A program made the position numbers and the translations under genes. 64,000 nt of DNA, taken from Virgibacillus_N oceani_A. Lineage in GTDB: Bacteria; Bacillota; Bacilli; Bacillales; Amphibacillaceae. Within the stretch, counting starts at the first letter, position 1, and each line of letters opens with the position of its first letter. This document shows, piece after piece, positions 45,820 to 54,203 of the stretch. A model generated the notes under the pieces. The model was not told the DNA's origin. It worked only from the letters and a program-made list of their open reading frames with translations, and did no database searches. Location: assembly GCA_041521345.1 (NCBI GenBank), contig JBGOHB010000003.1; one strand, given 5' to 3'.

Positions 45820-45868
45820 TTATATTCTATATTAATTTAATATATCATTCAATTAATATAGAATATAA
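45820..45868. promoter_or_regulatory. 18-bp perfect palindrome in front of the decayed ArsR gene
   Basis: TTATATTCTATATTAATT and its exact complement AATTAATATAGAATATAA are 13 bases apart and end just before the ribosome site CGGAGGTG. ArsR-family repressors bind such A/T-rich palindromes, so it is a probable autoregulatory operator left behind by the dead regulator. Confidence 0.65.
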
Positions 45869-45886
45869 ATACGGAGGTGTTCTTAC

Positions 45887-46884
45887 ATGGATATACTAAG
45901 TACAACAAGCAGGAAAAGAGAAACATATAAAGTGGAAATGAAATACTCTGTTTTACGGGAGAGAGCTTTAGGCATAGCGGCAATTACAAATACACCGTTA
46001 CTTGATTCCTTGGAGAAACCCATAAGTTATTGGGATGAAATAAGGGTTGCTTTGTCAGTGGAAATGCGTGATCATCTGGAATATGTGGAGAAAAATAACA
46101 CATGGAAAGCGTTCTTCAATTGTTGCATGAAAAGGATTTTACCACATTAGAGGAATTCACATCATTCATCAAAGAACTCCCTGAGAACAAACTGAAATGT
46201 ACCTGTATACCCTTAGTCGATAATTCCTTCCAGTTCGAAAGAGAATATGCAGCGAAAGGTAACCCCGAGACAATCCATAAGTTAAAAAAACAAACGAGAG
46301 ACAATTCTTTCCCGATTACATAGCGTTTATTTGCCATGTAGAAGTAAATTATTTGAAAAATCACCTAATAGAGGTAATCACAGGGTGGTATGAAAATGTG
46401 ATCAAACCAAATCACGATCGGCTAACAAGATTCTGCAGACAGATGTAGAGACAAAGCAGAATATGAAAGCAAAAATGGAACCGGAAGCATTTGTAGAATG
46501 GGCGACAGCCGGTGTTACCTATCCACCGGAACCCAGTGTTCATAATGTCCTGTTAATTCCGCATTACATATACCGGCCATGGAATATTGTCGCAGATATT
46601 GAGCATACAAAGATATTCTATTATCCCGAGTATATCACCAGCGGATAAATATCTTCCAAGTAACTTCTTATATTGAAACATAAAGCATTGGGATATGAAG
46701 TGAGGCTGAGAATCGTAAAAATACTATACGAAAGGAGTCGAACACTTCAGGAGCTTACCGAACAACCAAATATGGGGAAATCAACGATACACCACCATTT
46801 GAAATTATTGAGATCGGCTCAGTTAGTTACGGTAGAGGGCTTCGTATATGTTTTGAAAAAGAAACTTCCGATTCAGTTTCTATG
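45887..46884 (+). pseudogene. ArsR-family regulator (DUF5937-like), multiply frameshifted
   Basis: The start (45887, behind CGGAGGTG) is intact, but the product is spread over at least four frames. The N-terminal part is 45887-46125. Then come 46126-46323 (LHEKDFTTLEEFTSFIKELP) and 46310-46440 (PDYIAFICHVEVNYL). The last two are 46427-46648 (YPPEPSVHNVLLIPHYIYRP) and the C-terminal HTH at 46670-46884 (TLQELTEQPNMGKSTIHHHL). Helix-turn-helix at the C-terminus after a large N-terminal domain is the known layout of this ArsR subgroup. Confidence 0.8.
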
Positions 46885-47327
46885 ACTATGCTTGTTGAAG
46901 CTCGTTGGAAAAAGAAAGTGTTCAGGCGCAGAATGCTTATGCTGGGTGCTTTGGTAATAGGCGGTTCGACTTTTATTGCATTAGGCGTTACACAGTCAAT
47001 AGTATTAGCAATCACCACCGAAATATTGGTGGAATGGCGATGGCCATTTTTAATGTACATAATACAACGATTACTCAACAGATCGTACCGAATCATTTAA
47101 TGGGGAAAGTTTTCTCGGTCCGTATGTTAATTATTAGAGGAATGATGCCCCTCGGCGTGCTTGCTGGAGGTATATTAAGTGAACTATGGGGTATTAGACC
47201 ATTGTACATATTGATTGGAACTGTGATTTGTACGGTATCTTTTTTGGGGTTGATACTGCCATACTTTAGATTTATCTATGATTCCCTGGATGAGAAAGAA
47301 GATGTGTTTAGGGCTATAGGGAGGTGA
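46885..47327 (+). pseudogene. MFS transporter, C-terminal fragment with frameshift
   Basis: Frame one (to about 47030) reads LGALVIGGSTFIALGVTQSI. Frame two reads MGKVFSVRMLIIRGMMPLGV and GGILSELWGIRPLYILIGTV to TGA 47327. Only the last four or five membrane helices of an MFS exporter remain. It was probably the partner of the ArsR gene before it. Confidence 0.8.
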
Positions 47328-47533
47328 ACATTTCTACTATGAAAGGCCTATCTATTAGTCTGAGCTTTTAATTATTTCATTAAAGAAATGACAAACATTT
47401 ATTCTTATTATTCTACCAATTCAGCATAACATATGGTAAACTGTAACCAGCAACTACATAGGTATTGTGGGCGGTTGGCCATCGTTCCTTGTCCCTTAAG
47501 CCACGTGATAGCTTAAGGAAGGGAGGTGGTAGG

Positions 47534-47641
47534 ATGACGACATATGAAGTGCTTAGTTTGCTGGCGCAATTTGGCTTATTCCAAATCGCCACGCTTACTT
47601 TGCTGGTAACTCTTGTCGTCTACATAAATAAAAAGAAGTAA
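47534..47641 (+). CDS. Holin-like type I toxin peptide
   Basis: 35 residues. MTTYEVLSLLAQFG is followed by a hydrophobic helix and the basic end INKKK, the pattern of the small holin-like toxins of Firmicutes (TYEALSLM..FG consensus). GGGAGGTGG precedes the ATG by four bases. A 5' hairpin, CCTTAAGC/GCTTAAGG (47494-47518), ends at the ribosome site and can limit translation. An antisense RNA overlaps its 3' end. A dead copy lies at 43975-44175. Confidence 0.85.
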   Translation: MTTYEVLSLLAQFGLFQIATLTLLVTLVVYINKKK

Positions 47642-47767
47642 CCGCTCCCTCACCAGGCTAGCGATTACTTCTTTTAGTTAGACAACATGTTTCAAAGGCC
47701 AACTGCACTTAATGCAGTTTGTAGCTGCCGGAATCAGGGTAGTTCACCGCTATCCTGGCCTTATTCT
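47625..47767 (-). ncRNA. Antisense antitoxin RNA
   Basis: A consensus minus-strand promoter (TTGACA, 17 bases, TATAAT; 47774-47802) fires toward the toxin gene. The RNA would contain the hairpin AACTGCA/TGCAGTT and end at the strong hairpin 47631-47675 (AGAAGTAA against TTACTTCT, extended by CGCT/AGCG), whose minus strand runs into TTTTTATTT. It covers the toxin's last codons and terminator. End points are inferred. Confidence 0.7.
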
Positions 47768-47773
47768 AAGTAT

Positions 47774-47802
47774 ATTATAAAGTTTATTTTTTATACTGTC
47801 AA
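47774..47802 (-). promoter_or_regulatory. Promoter of the antisense antitoxin RNA
   Basis: TTGACA and TATAAT with exactly 17 bases between them on the minus strand. The equivalent site is kept at 44283-44311. Confidence 0.8.
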
Positions 47803-48010
47803 TTATTGCTGTGAAGTCAGTTTTCTTTTACGCTTCCCCTTTTTACAATTGCATCGTATAAATTACTATAAATTACTCTTCACAATTATTTTTCTAATAG
47901 TAGAACAGTGTCCTCTCTCGAATAACATCTTTATCACTTTCAATTTTAAAACACAACCTGTTTGAAATTACTATTTTTAAGCTACAATAGTAATAGAAAA
48001 GAGGGTTACT

Positions 48011-50293
48011 ATGAAGAATATCGAAATCAAACTTCAGAAAGCTTTGGAAGAGAATAAGCGTCTAAAAAATGAGAATGAGCGGCTAAAGGAAATATTAACC
48101 ACCAATCATATCCCATTTCATCATAATACAAAAGAAGAACAGTTGAAAGTGAGGGTTCAAATATTCCGCAATCTTTTTAAAGGTCGAGGAGACGTTTATG
48201 CAATACAACGGAAGGATAAAAAAGTTGAGTATTTCCCATCCGAACAAAAGGGAAGCAAGCCGAAGAAATACTACCCATTAACAGATCAAGTAATTTATGA
48301 TCACCTATCTGGAAAGAAAACGATTGGTGTTTACCCAGTTTTAATAGACAATACTTGCTGGTTTCTTGCTGTGGATTTTGACAAGCAGCATTGGGAAAGA
48401 GACGCAAAAGCTTTTGTGGAGGTCTGCCAATCACTCCGTATTCCTACTGGTATGGAAAGATCCCGCTCCGGAAATGGGTGTCATGTTTGGATATTCTTTG
48501 AAACTGCTATCCCGGCAAGTTTGGCACGAAAGCTGGGCTACACTTTATTATCAAAGGTTCGTGAAACAAGGGGTTCCCTCCATTCCTTTGACAGAATGTT
48601 CCCTGTTCAGGATACGGTACCTGAAGAGAAACTTGGCAATTTAATTGCCCTGCCACTGCAGCATGATCCCCGTCAACAAAACAACAGTGTCTTTGTGGAT
48701 GAAAATTTTAATGCCTATTCGAATCAGTGGCAATACTTATCTCAAATCAAAAAGATGAGTGAAGTGGAAGTAAAGGAAATCATTAAGGAACCAGGTGAAA
48801 CAGAGTTCGCCACACAAGTTAATGAAAGAGCGGCCAGTCAGACGAAAATCCCAAAAAAACTGGAGATATCTATTAAAAATGGAATTCACATTCCTACAAC
48901 AGACCTGCCCATTAATTTCTTAAAGCAGATCGCCAACCTGGGTAAATTCAACAATCCAAAGTATTATCAAGCAAGAGCGAAAAGGCATTCAACCTATAAC
49001 ATTCCAAAAGTGATTGATTGCACGGATAGCCATGAGGATGATCTCATTATTCCAAGAGGCTGTTTTGCTGATCTTAATAGACTTTTTAAAGAAAATAACG
49101 TGGAGCTGATTGTGAATAATGAAACCAATACTGGAATAAAAGTGGAGAGGGAATTTCTAGGGCGATTAACTACGCAGCAGGAGGATGCTGTAAATACCCT
49201 ACTTTACTATAAAAATGGCATATTAAGTGCCGCAACAGGCTTTGGGAAAACAGTAGTTGCAGCCGCGCTTATTTCAAAGAGAAATGTAAATACGCTAATC
49301 ATCGTCCATACAAAGCAATTATTGGACCAATGGAAAGAAAGCATGACATCCTTTTTGGACATAGAGCATGCTGACATTGGCCAGGTTGGCGGCGGGAAAA
49401 ATACAGCTAAAGGTCTCATCGACATTGCTACCATTCAGAGTTTAAATTACAAGGGACAAGTAAAAGACATAGTTAACAATTACGGGCAAATTATTGTAGA
49501 CGAATGCCATCATATTTCCGCTATTAGTTTTGAAAGGGTACTAAAACAAGCTGAAGCTGCTTATGTACATGGACTAACTGCAACACCTACCAGAAGGGAT
49601 AAATGGCATCCGATTATGCTTATGCAATGCGGTCCGATACGATATAAAGTCAGTGCTAAAGATCAAGCAAAAGTCCGCCCTTTTAAGCATATTTTAGTCT
49701 CCAGAAAGACCTCGTTTAAGAGTAAATTGAATGATAAAACGAAGAATGTCCAGAACGTGTATACTGAGCTTGCAACAGATTCTAAGCGTAATGAGATGAT
49801 TTTCAATGATGTATTAAAAGAATTGGACAATGGTTCCTCACCCATTATATTGACGGAGCGGATTGACCATGTACATGAGTTGGAGAGGATGTTCGAAAAT
49901 TTTGCTAAAAATATCATTGTGCTTACGGGAGAATTGAAAAAAAAGGAAAGAAAAGTCCGCCTGCAGCGTTTAAAAGATATCCCAGATGAAGAGGAAAGAC
50001 TAATTATTGCAACAGGAAAGTACATTGGTGAAGGCTTCGACAATGCAGTCCTGGACACGTTGTTCCTGGCCATGCCAATTTCCTGGAAAGGAACGCTGCA
50101 GCAATATGTTGGCAGACTTCACAGGATGCACGAGAATAAAGAAATAGTGAAAGTCTATGATTATATTGATCATCAGGAAGAGATCTTTGGAAATATGTTT
50201 GAAAATAGAAAGAAAGGCTACAAGGCACTCGGCTATATGGTGGAAGGTGACAAGTCTGAAAAAGCATCTAATGAGCAGATGAAATTGTTTTAA
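48011..50293 (+). CDS. TOTE-type archaeo-eukaryotic primase fused to SF2 helicase
   Basis: 760 residues. A coiled coil (1-32) precedes an AEP primase domain (about 45-255). Its catalytic DxD is in FLAVDFD (Asp122, Asp124), His158 lies in SGNGCHVWIFF, and conserved GNLIALPLQHD follows near 217. A linker (290-390) includes IPRGCFADL. The helicase has Walker A ATGFGKT (Lys413), Walker B DECHH (from Asp497), TATPTRRD and an IGEGFDNAVLDT/QYVGRLHR motif VI. This is the layout of the TOTE conflict-system proteins; a role against mobile DNA is inferred. All motifs look intact. Confidence 0.88.
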   Translation: MKNIEIKLQKALEENKRLKNENERLKEILTTNHIPFHHNTKEEQLKVRVQIFRNLFKGRGDVYAIQRKDKKVEYFPSEQKGSKPKKYYPLTDQVIYDHLSGKKTIGVYPVLIDNTCWFLAVDFDKQHWERDAKAFVEVCQSLRIPTGMERSRSGNGCHVWIFFETAIPASLARKLGYTLLSKVRETRGSLHSFDRMFPVQDTVPEEKLGNLIALPLQHDPRQQNNSVFVDENFNAYSNQWQYLSQIKKMSEVEVKEIIKEPGETEFATQVNERAASQTKIPKKLEISIKNGIHIPTTDLPINFLKQIANLGKFNNPKYYQARAKRHSTYNIPKVIDCTDSHEDDLIIPRGCFADLNRLFKENNVELIVNNETNTGIKVEREFLGRLTTQQEDAVNTLLYYKNGILSAATGFGKTVVAAALISKRNVNTLIIVHTKQLLDQWKESMTSFLDIEHADIGQVGGGKNTAKGLIDIATIQSLNYKGQVKDIVNNYGQIIVDECHHISAISFERVLKQAEAAYVHGLTATPTRRDKWHPIMLMQCGPIRYKVSAKDQAKVRPFKHILVSRKTSFKSKLNDKTKNVQNVYTELATDSKRNEMIFNDVLKELDNGSSPIILTERIDHVHELERMFENFAKNIIVLTGELKKKERKVRLQRLKDIPDEEERLIIATGKYIGEGFDNAVLDTLFLAMPISWKGTLQQYVGRLHRMHENKEIVKVYDYIDHQEEIFGNMFENRKKGYKALGYMVEGDKSEKASNEQMKLF

Positions 50294-50299
50294 CTTGAT

Positions 50300-50500
50300 C
50301 ACAGGGACGACCCGAATTTTAATTGGCTGGCCGACAAAAACATACGTCCTGGGGCTACGGTACAGTGGTTCCTCGCTCCACCGAAAACCATTGTGCGTCG
50401 TAAGACCCCTGCTTCATCAATTCGAGGAGAATCCAAGAATTGTAAGTGGGGGCGGCCAGCCAGTAAAAGCCCAATTCGTTCACTGGCATACGGGTCTCTC
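50300..50500. other. GC-rich, heavily self-complementary stretch (possible structured RNA)
   Basis: Clearly richer in G and C than both flanks. Outer stem: TGGCTGGCCG (50324) with CGGCCAGCCA (50453). Inside is one stacked hairpin: GGGG (50351) with CCCC (50406), TACG (50356) with CGTA (50399), CAGTGGTT (50363) with AACCATTG (50386). A second hairpin is CAATTC (50418) with GAATTG (50437). Open frames exist on both strands but none looks like a known protein. It lies directly after the primase-helicase gene. Confidence 0.5.
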
Positions 50501-50560
50501 CTTGCGGTGCTAACAATATGTGGGGGAAGGCCTGGATCTGACCACAAGGACTCAATCGCA

Positions 50561-50740
50561 TCAAATTTTCAAAAAACTAATATTAAGTTCATTTTTATTT
50601 TTTTGTAATAGTTTAAAACCATTGTCCTCGTAGAATTGTATTAGTTTAGGTTCGTCATCATATTCTACACAAATCACTTTTGTAGCTGCTAGATCTTTTA
50701 TTAAATCCATTAATGATACAGGTTCCAAATTTATTTCCAT
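50561..50740 (-). CDS. GNAT-like C-terminal mini-protein (possible truncated toxin)
   Basis: 59 residues from ATG 50740, overlapping the stop of the upstream small gene by ten bases. KVICVEYDDEPKLIQFYEDN then GFKLLQKN is the last beta-alpha-beta unit of GNAT acetyltransferases; the acetyl-CoA-binding part is missing. Either a remnant of a GNAT toxin or a small protein in its own right. Confidence 0.5.
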   Translation of the reverse strand: MEINLEPVSLMDLIKDLAATKVICVEYDDEPKLIQFYEDNGFKLLQKNKNELNISFLKI

Positions 50741-50901
50741 TTGTTTAATACATCCGCAGCTCTCTTCTGGCGTTCTTCTGGTGTTAAATAAAATTTGTTT
50801 GCATAAGAAGGTTTTTTTACTACTGTTTTTCGTGTATTAACAATAAGTTGTGCTTCTCTCTCATTAATGGCATATTGGTATTTTAAATTTAATGTAGCCA
50901 T
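50731..50901 (-). CDS. Small antitoxin-like protein
   Basis: 56 residues from ATG 50901: NLKYQYAINEREAQLIVNTR, then a Lys/Arg-rich helix ending in AADVLNKWK. Its gene order and overlap with the GNAT-like frame suit an antitoxin of a toxin-antitoxin pair, but I do not recognise the family. A longer frame to 50955 has no ribosome site. Confidence 0.5.
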   Translation of the reverse strand: MATLNLKYQYAINEREAQLIVNTRKTVVKKPSYANKFYLTPEERQKRAADVLNKWK

Positions 50902-51110
50902 ATCCTCATCCCTTTTTTTGTTTGTATCGTTCTTATTGTCACACAAGCATATCACACCCTTTTTAGTATGTATATGCAGTGTTCCCTCTTTCCTCTCAAA
51001 TTGGAAATACTTAACTTTATGGCTATGGGGGGAGGGCCTTTAGGTGCATACCCTTGTGGTATAAAGCCCCCCTACTTATTGAAGGTTCACTTTATCATTC
51101 TGCTAAAAAA

Positions 51111-51136
51111 GTGAACAGTTGTATAAAGCTGTTCGC
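51111..51136. terminator. Hairpin with GAACAG/CTGTTC stem
   Basis: GTGAACAG and CTGTTCGC pair around a ten-base loop; the plus strand continues to TTTTTT at about 51142. The stem is related to the terminator at 41273-41300. No gene ends next to it, so its transcript is unknown. Confidence 0.5.
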
Positions 51137-51190
51137 TGATATTTTTTATCCCATTTTGAATGCATAGTTACTTCCCAAATTTAAAAAACC

Positions 51191-51302
51191 TATATAAGTT
51201 GACTTAAAGTTCCATGGACGTCCATTATGATCAACGCCCTGATTGGATTTTAATCCGACTTGTAATTTAGAATCACTTGTTCAACTTATATAAATAAAGT
51301 AT
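51191..51302. repeat. Pair of 12-bp inverted repeats
   Basis: TATATAAGTTGA (51191-51202) and TCAACTTATATA (51291-51302) enclose 88 bases without coding sequence. It may be a small mobile-element remnant. The rest of 50956-51546 shows no gene; 51340-51480 is strikingly poor in G. Confidence 0.45.
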
Positions 51303-51546
51303 GAGGTAAAGAATTTCATAGCTAAATCAACAAAATTCCCACTCCATTCACCATCAAATTTTCTCCATTCATCAATTTCAAACCATCCCAAACACCTCCA
51401 AATCAATACTTGCCCAAAAATGAGTACCACTCACAATAAAATAAGAACCATTCACCTCTTTTTTTCCTCTATTCATTCACATTTTAATGCGTCTTAAACC
51501 TTATCCGCTTATGCTGAGATCATCAAACGAAAAAGGAGAGTTTTTT

Positions 51547-52041
51547 ATGTTGGAATGGTTTCAGGATTTATTACTCACATTGATAGAGGCGGATACATGG
51601 GTGCAATATCTGAGTGTCTTCATTATGTCGATTGTACCATTTTTTGAATCGTATGTAGCGATTCCGATTGGTATCGTCTTTGGTTTTCCCACTGTTCAAG
51701 TTGTAATCATTGGTGCTTTAGGTAATTGGTTGTCGGTGATGGTATTTGTTTGGTTGATCTCGGGTCTTCGCAACAAAGTTTCCAAGAAGAAAAAAGGCAA
51801 GAGAAGGAACCGTGCTCAACAACTATTCAATAAGTATGGTGTTCCAGGCGTTTCCTTTGCCGGACCGTTTATTTGTTTTCACGTATGTGCTGCCATTTCG
51901 ATCGCATCAGGTGCAAAAAGGTCATATGTCAGCTTATGGCAGACAATTGGCATTGTATCATGGTCGGTTGCGTTAGGTGTCGCTTTCCATTATGGCGTGA
52001 ACCTACTGGAATACCTTCCGAATCTCAATCCATTTACGTAA
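51547..52041 (+). CDS. Small multidrug export-like membrane protein (COG2426 type)
   Basis: 164 residues with four to five membrane segments. FESYVAIPIGIVFGFP, GNWLSVMVFV and YGVPGVSFAGPFICFHV are typical of the putative small multidrug export family; function is unproven. ATG 51547 is behind AAAGGAGAG. The tiny membrane protein 18 bases downstream is co-transcribed. Confidence 0.8.
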   Translation: MLEWFQDLLLTLIEADTWVQYLSVFIMSIVPFFESYVAIPIGIVFGFPTVQVVIIGALGNWLSVMVFVWLISGLRNKVSKKKKGKRRNRAQQLFNKYGVPGVSFAGPFICFHVCAAISIASGAKRSYVSLWQTIGIVSWSVALGVAFHYGVNLLEYLPNLNPFT

Positions 52042-52059
52042 GAAGGGAGATAGTCTACT

Positions 52060-52263
52060 ATGAAAATATTGTGGCGAAAAATCGTACCTTTGGTAATGAT
52101 ACTGTTGGCCATTATTCCGGCTTTGGTTATTTATGAACCTTTGTCGCAAATATTTCCTGTATTTTCAAACTATACAGCCCCCGACTGGTTTATTCCTGTT
52201 GGGTTTATCAACATTGGTTTCATTGTGGTTCTTTCGATTTTAGTGAAAGGGAAAGACGATTGA
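52060..52263 (+). CDS. 67-residue membrane protein
   Basis: Two hydrophobic segments (8-25 and 44-62) and a charged end KGKDD. AAGGGAGA precedes the ATG. No recognised family; probably works with the preceding export-like protein. Confidence 0.65.
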   Translation: MKILWRKIVPLVMILLAIIPALVIYEPLSQIFPVFSNYTAPDWFIPVGFINIGFIVVLSILVKGKDD

Positions 52264-52345
52264 AATCTTTTAATCAATTAGGTGTTAAATAACGGAGCTT
52301 GCGTTATCATAATATCAAACAAATGAAAATGTCAAAAGGGGTATC

Positions 52346-53347
52346 ATGATGGTTCTTTCTTTTAACCAATTAGGAAAAATTGAACAAAATACAGTCCTGT
52401 TGCCAGAACTGAATTTGACAGTTTATCAAGGTGATGTGATCGCTGTTCAAACTGAAAATGAGTATATTCAACGGTTATTCGAACTATTGAATCACCCCCA
52501 TACAATAAAAAGTGGTGCAATTACACTCCCGGACGGAGGATTTCAAGATGTGCATATTTTCCAGCAGACGGATGGTTTATATAAACGACTAACCGTCAAG
52601 CAAATGCTGCATTTTTGGAGCCGATTATATCAACGTAAAGTGGACATAGAAATGCTTTTGAACTTGTGTGATTTGCAGGCTTGCGTTTCCAAGAAAACCA
52701 AAGATTTAACACAATCGGAACAACGTCGCTTACAGTTTGCTTTAGCTTTGATACAGCCAGCTGAAGTATATATATTTGAAGACCCTTCACAAATGTTGGA
52801 TCTCCAATCAAAGCATGTCCTTCATAAATTGTTGGTACAATTGGCCAAAAACGGTGGTGCTGTTTTGCTGTTTACACCTGTGCTGGAAGAAGCCATTCGG
52901 CTTGGGGGTGTTGTTTACCGTTATTCGGAGCGCGGGATACAAAAGGTGGAAGAAGATATTCAAGATACGGAAGAGGAAGGGCATAACGAAGATTTAACAA
53001 ATACTCAAGTTCCATTTGAGAAAATTAGTGCGAAAGTAGAAGATAAAATTATCCTCTTTCATCCGTTGGAAATTGATTATATCGAAGCGCGCAATGGCCA
53101 GACCTTTCTGTTTGTCAACAATGAAGAATTTGTTTCATCGAATACAACCAAAACATTGGAAGCGCGTCTTTTGCCATTAGGTTTTTTCCGTTGCCATCGT
53201 TCCTATCTTGTCAATTTGCAACGAGTGCGGGAAATTATTATTTGGAGTAAAAATAGTTATAGTCTCAGCCTGGATAACCCGTCTAAAAGTACAATACCTT
53301 TATCCAAAGGAAATTATAGTAAATTAAAAGAGCTCATTCAGTTATGA
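52346..53347 (+). CDS. Degenerate ABC ATPase domain fused to a LytTR DNA-binding domain
   Basis: 333 residues. The N-terminal part (1-200) follows an ABC ATPase: a signature-like LTQSEQRRLQFALAL and Walker B VYIFEDPSQMLDLQ are visible. However, the Walker A position (GDVIAVQTENEY) has no GKT, so ATP hydrolysis is doubtful. After an acidic linker (205-230), the LytTR domain (235-333) shows IDYIEARNGQTFLFV, FFRCHRSYLVNL and IPLSKGNY. It overlaps the permease frame; probable autoregulator of the pair. Confidence 0.87.
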   Translation: MMVLSFNQLGKIEQNTVLLPELNLTVYQGDVIAVQTENEYIQRLFELLNHPHTIKSGAITLPDGGFQDVHIFQQTDGLYKRLTVKQMLHFWSRLYQRKVDIEMLLNLCDLQACVSKKTKDLTQSEQRRLQFALALIQPAEVYIFEDPSQMLDLQSKHVLHKLLVQLAKNGGAVLLFTPVLEEAIRLGGVVYRYSERGIQKVEEDIQDTEEEGHNEDLTNTQVPFEKISAKVEDKIILFHPLEIDYIEARNGQTFLFVNNEEFVSSNTTKTLEARLLPLGFFRCHRSYLVNLQRVREIIIWSKNSYSLSLDNPSKSTIPLSKGNYSKLKELIQL

Positions 53348-53364
53348 TGAAAGGAGGGAGTCTC

Positions 53365-54045
53365 GTGGATATGCATCGATGGAGCGCATTGCTTTACAAA
53401 GATTTATGCGACTTGCGCTGGAATGGCCAGATTCTCTTTAACCTTATTGCTGTGATTGTTTTTGTTTCTGTTTTTTCACTGATTCCGGTGCAGCAAACAC
53501 CAATATCGTTTCTCATTGCTTTTATTCTCACTATGGTAACGATGTTGATGCAGGGAAATATGGTAGTGGAGGAATTTGAACAGAAAACGAAACGACGCCT
53601 GATACAAGCAGGCTATTCCATGTGGGACATCATTTTTTCAAAAATATTGATTACGTTCACGGTTACGACGCTCATGTTGGTACTTTTCTTTTCCCTTTAT
53701 AGTGACAGTATCTCTCGTAGTATAATTACCTTTCTGCTTGTTTTGCCAATGCTGGTGATGATGCTCTTTATCGGAACATTTTTAGGGATGAAAACAAGGA
53801 ATACCATTGAAGTCAGTTTACAGGGCATGCCGGTTATTCTGCTCTATTTCTTTGTGGAAGGCCTGCTCATGAATATTGATCAAGGCACGATGAAATGGCT
53901 CGCTGTTTTTCCAAATTATCATCTGCATTATGGCATGGAGCAGCTTTATTCGCAGCAACCCTTTCTCCATTTTTTCATCGTGCCATTACTTTGGGTGAGT
54001 GCAGTTATACTTTTATTTGTTGTTTGGTTTCGGCGGTCACAGTGA
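53365..54045 (+). CDS. ABC-2 type permease partner of the LytTR fusion
   Basis: 226 residues, six membrane segments, with the FEQKTKRRLIQAGYSMWDII cytoplasmic loop seen in ABC-2 exporters. GTG 53365 lies seven bases behind GGAGG; an ATG at 53344 precedes the ribosome site and overlaps the previous gene. Its only apparent ATPase partner is the degenerate domain upstream. Confidence 0.8.
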   Translation: MDMHRWSALLYKDLCDLRWNGQILFNLIAVIVFVSVFSLIPVQQTPISFLIAFILTMVTMLMQGNMVVEEFEQKTKRRLIQAGYSMWDIIFSKILITFTVTTLMLVLFFSLYSDSISRSIITFLLVLPMLVMMLFIGTFLGMKTRNTIEVSLQGMPVILLYFFVEGLLMNIDQGTMKWLAVFPNYHLHYGMEQLYSQQPFLHFFIVPLLWVSAVILLFVVWFRRSQ

Positions 54046-54096
54046 CGCCCCAAATTTGTCAAACAGTCCAACATCCAAAAATAACATACAATACCC

Positions 54097-54110
54097 ATGA
54101 CATTTGTCAT
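54097..54110. promoter_or_regulatory. Candidate DesR operator upstream of des
   Basis: ATGACA and TGTCAT around TT, followed 12 bases later by a partial second copy (TGACG..ATGTC). It lies about 95 bases before the desaturase gene, which in Bacillus is activated by DesR from tandem sites. Assignment rests on position and symmetry. Confidence 0.6.
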
Positions 54111-54203
54111 ATACACCCCTTGACGTTTATGTCTTATATTCCTCTTGGTTTTTATCTAACATAGTAGGTATCCAATACTAGTACCTTATATTAGGAGGAA
54201 AAC

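Noticed and set aside
25712..50372. Shared GGTACAGTGGT between the TnpB 3' region and the GC-rich stretch at 50359
   Set aside because: Only eleven bases with unrelated flanks; probably chance.
50299..50547. 82-codon minus-strand frame and overlapping plus-strand frames in the GC-rich stretch
   Set aside because: Several frames are open at once because stops are rare in GC-rich DNA; none has a ribosome site or a recognisable protein pattern.
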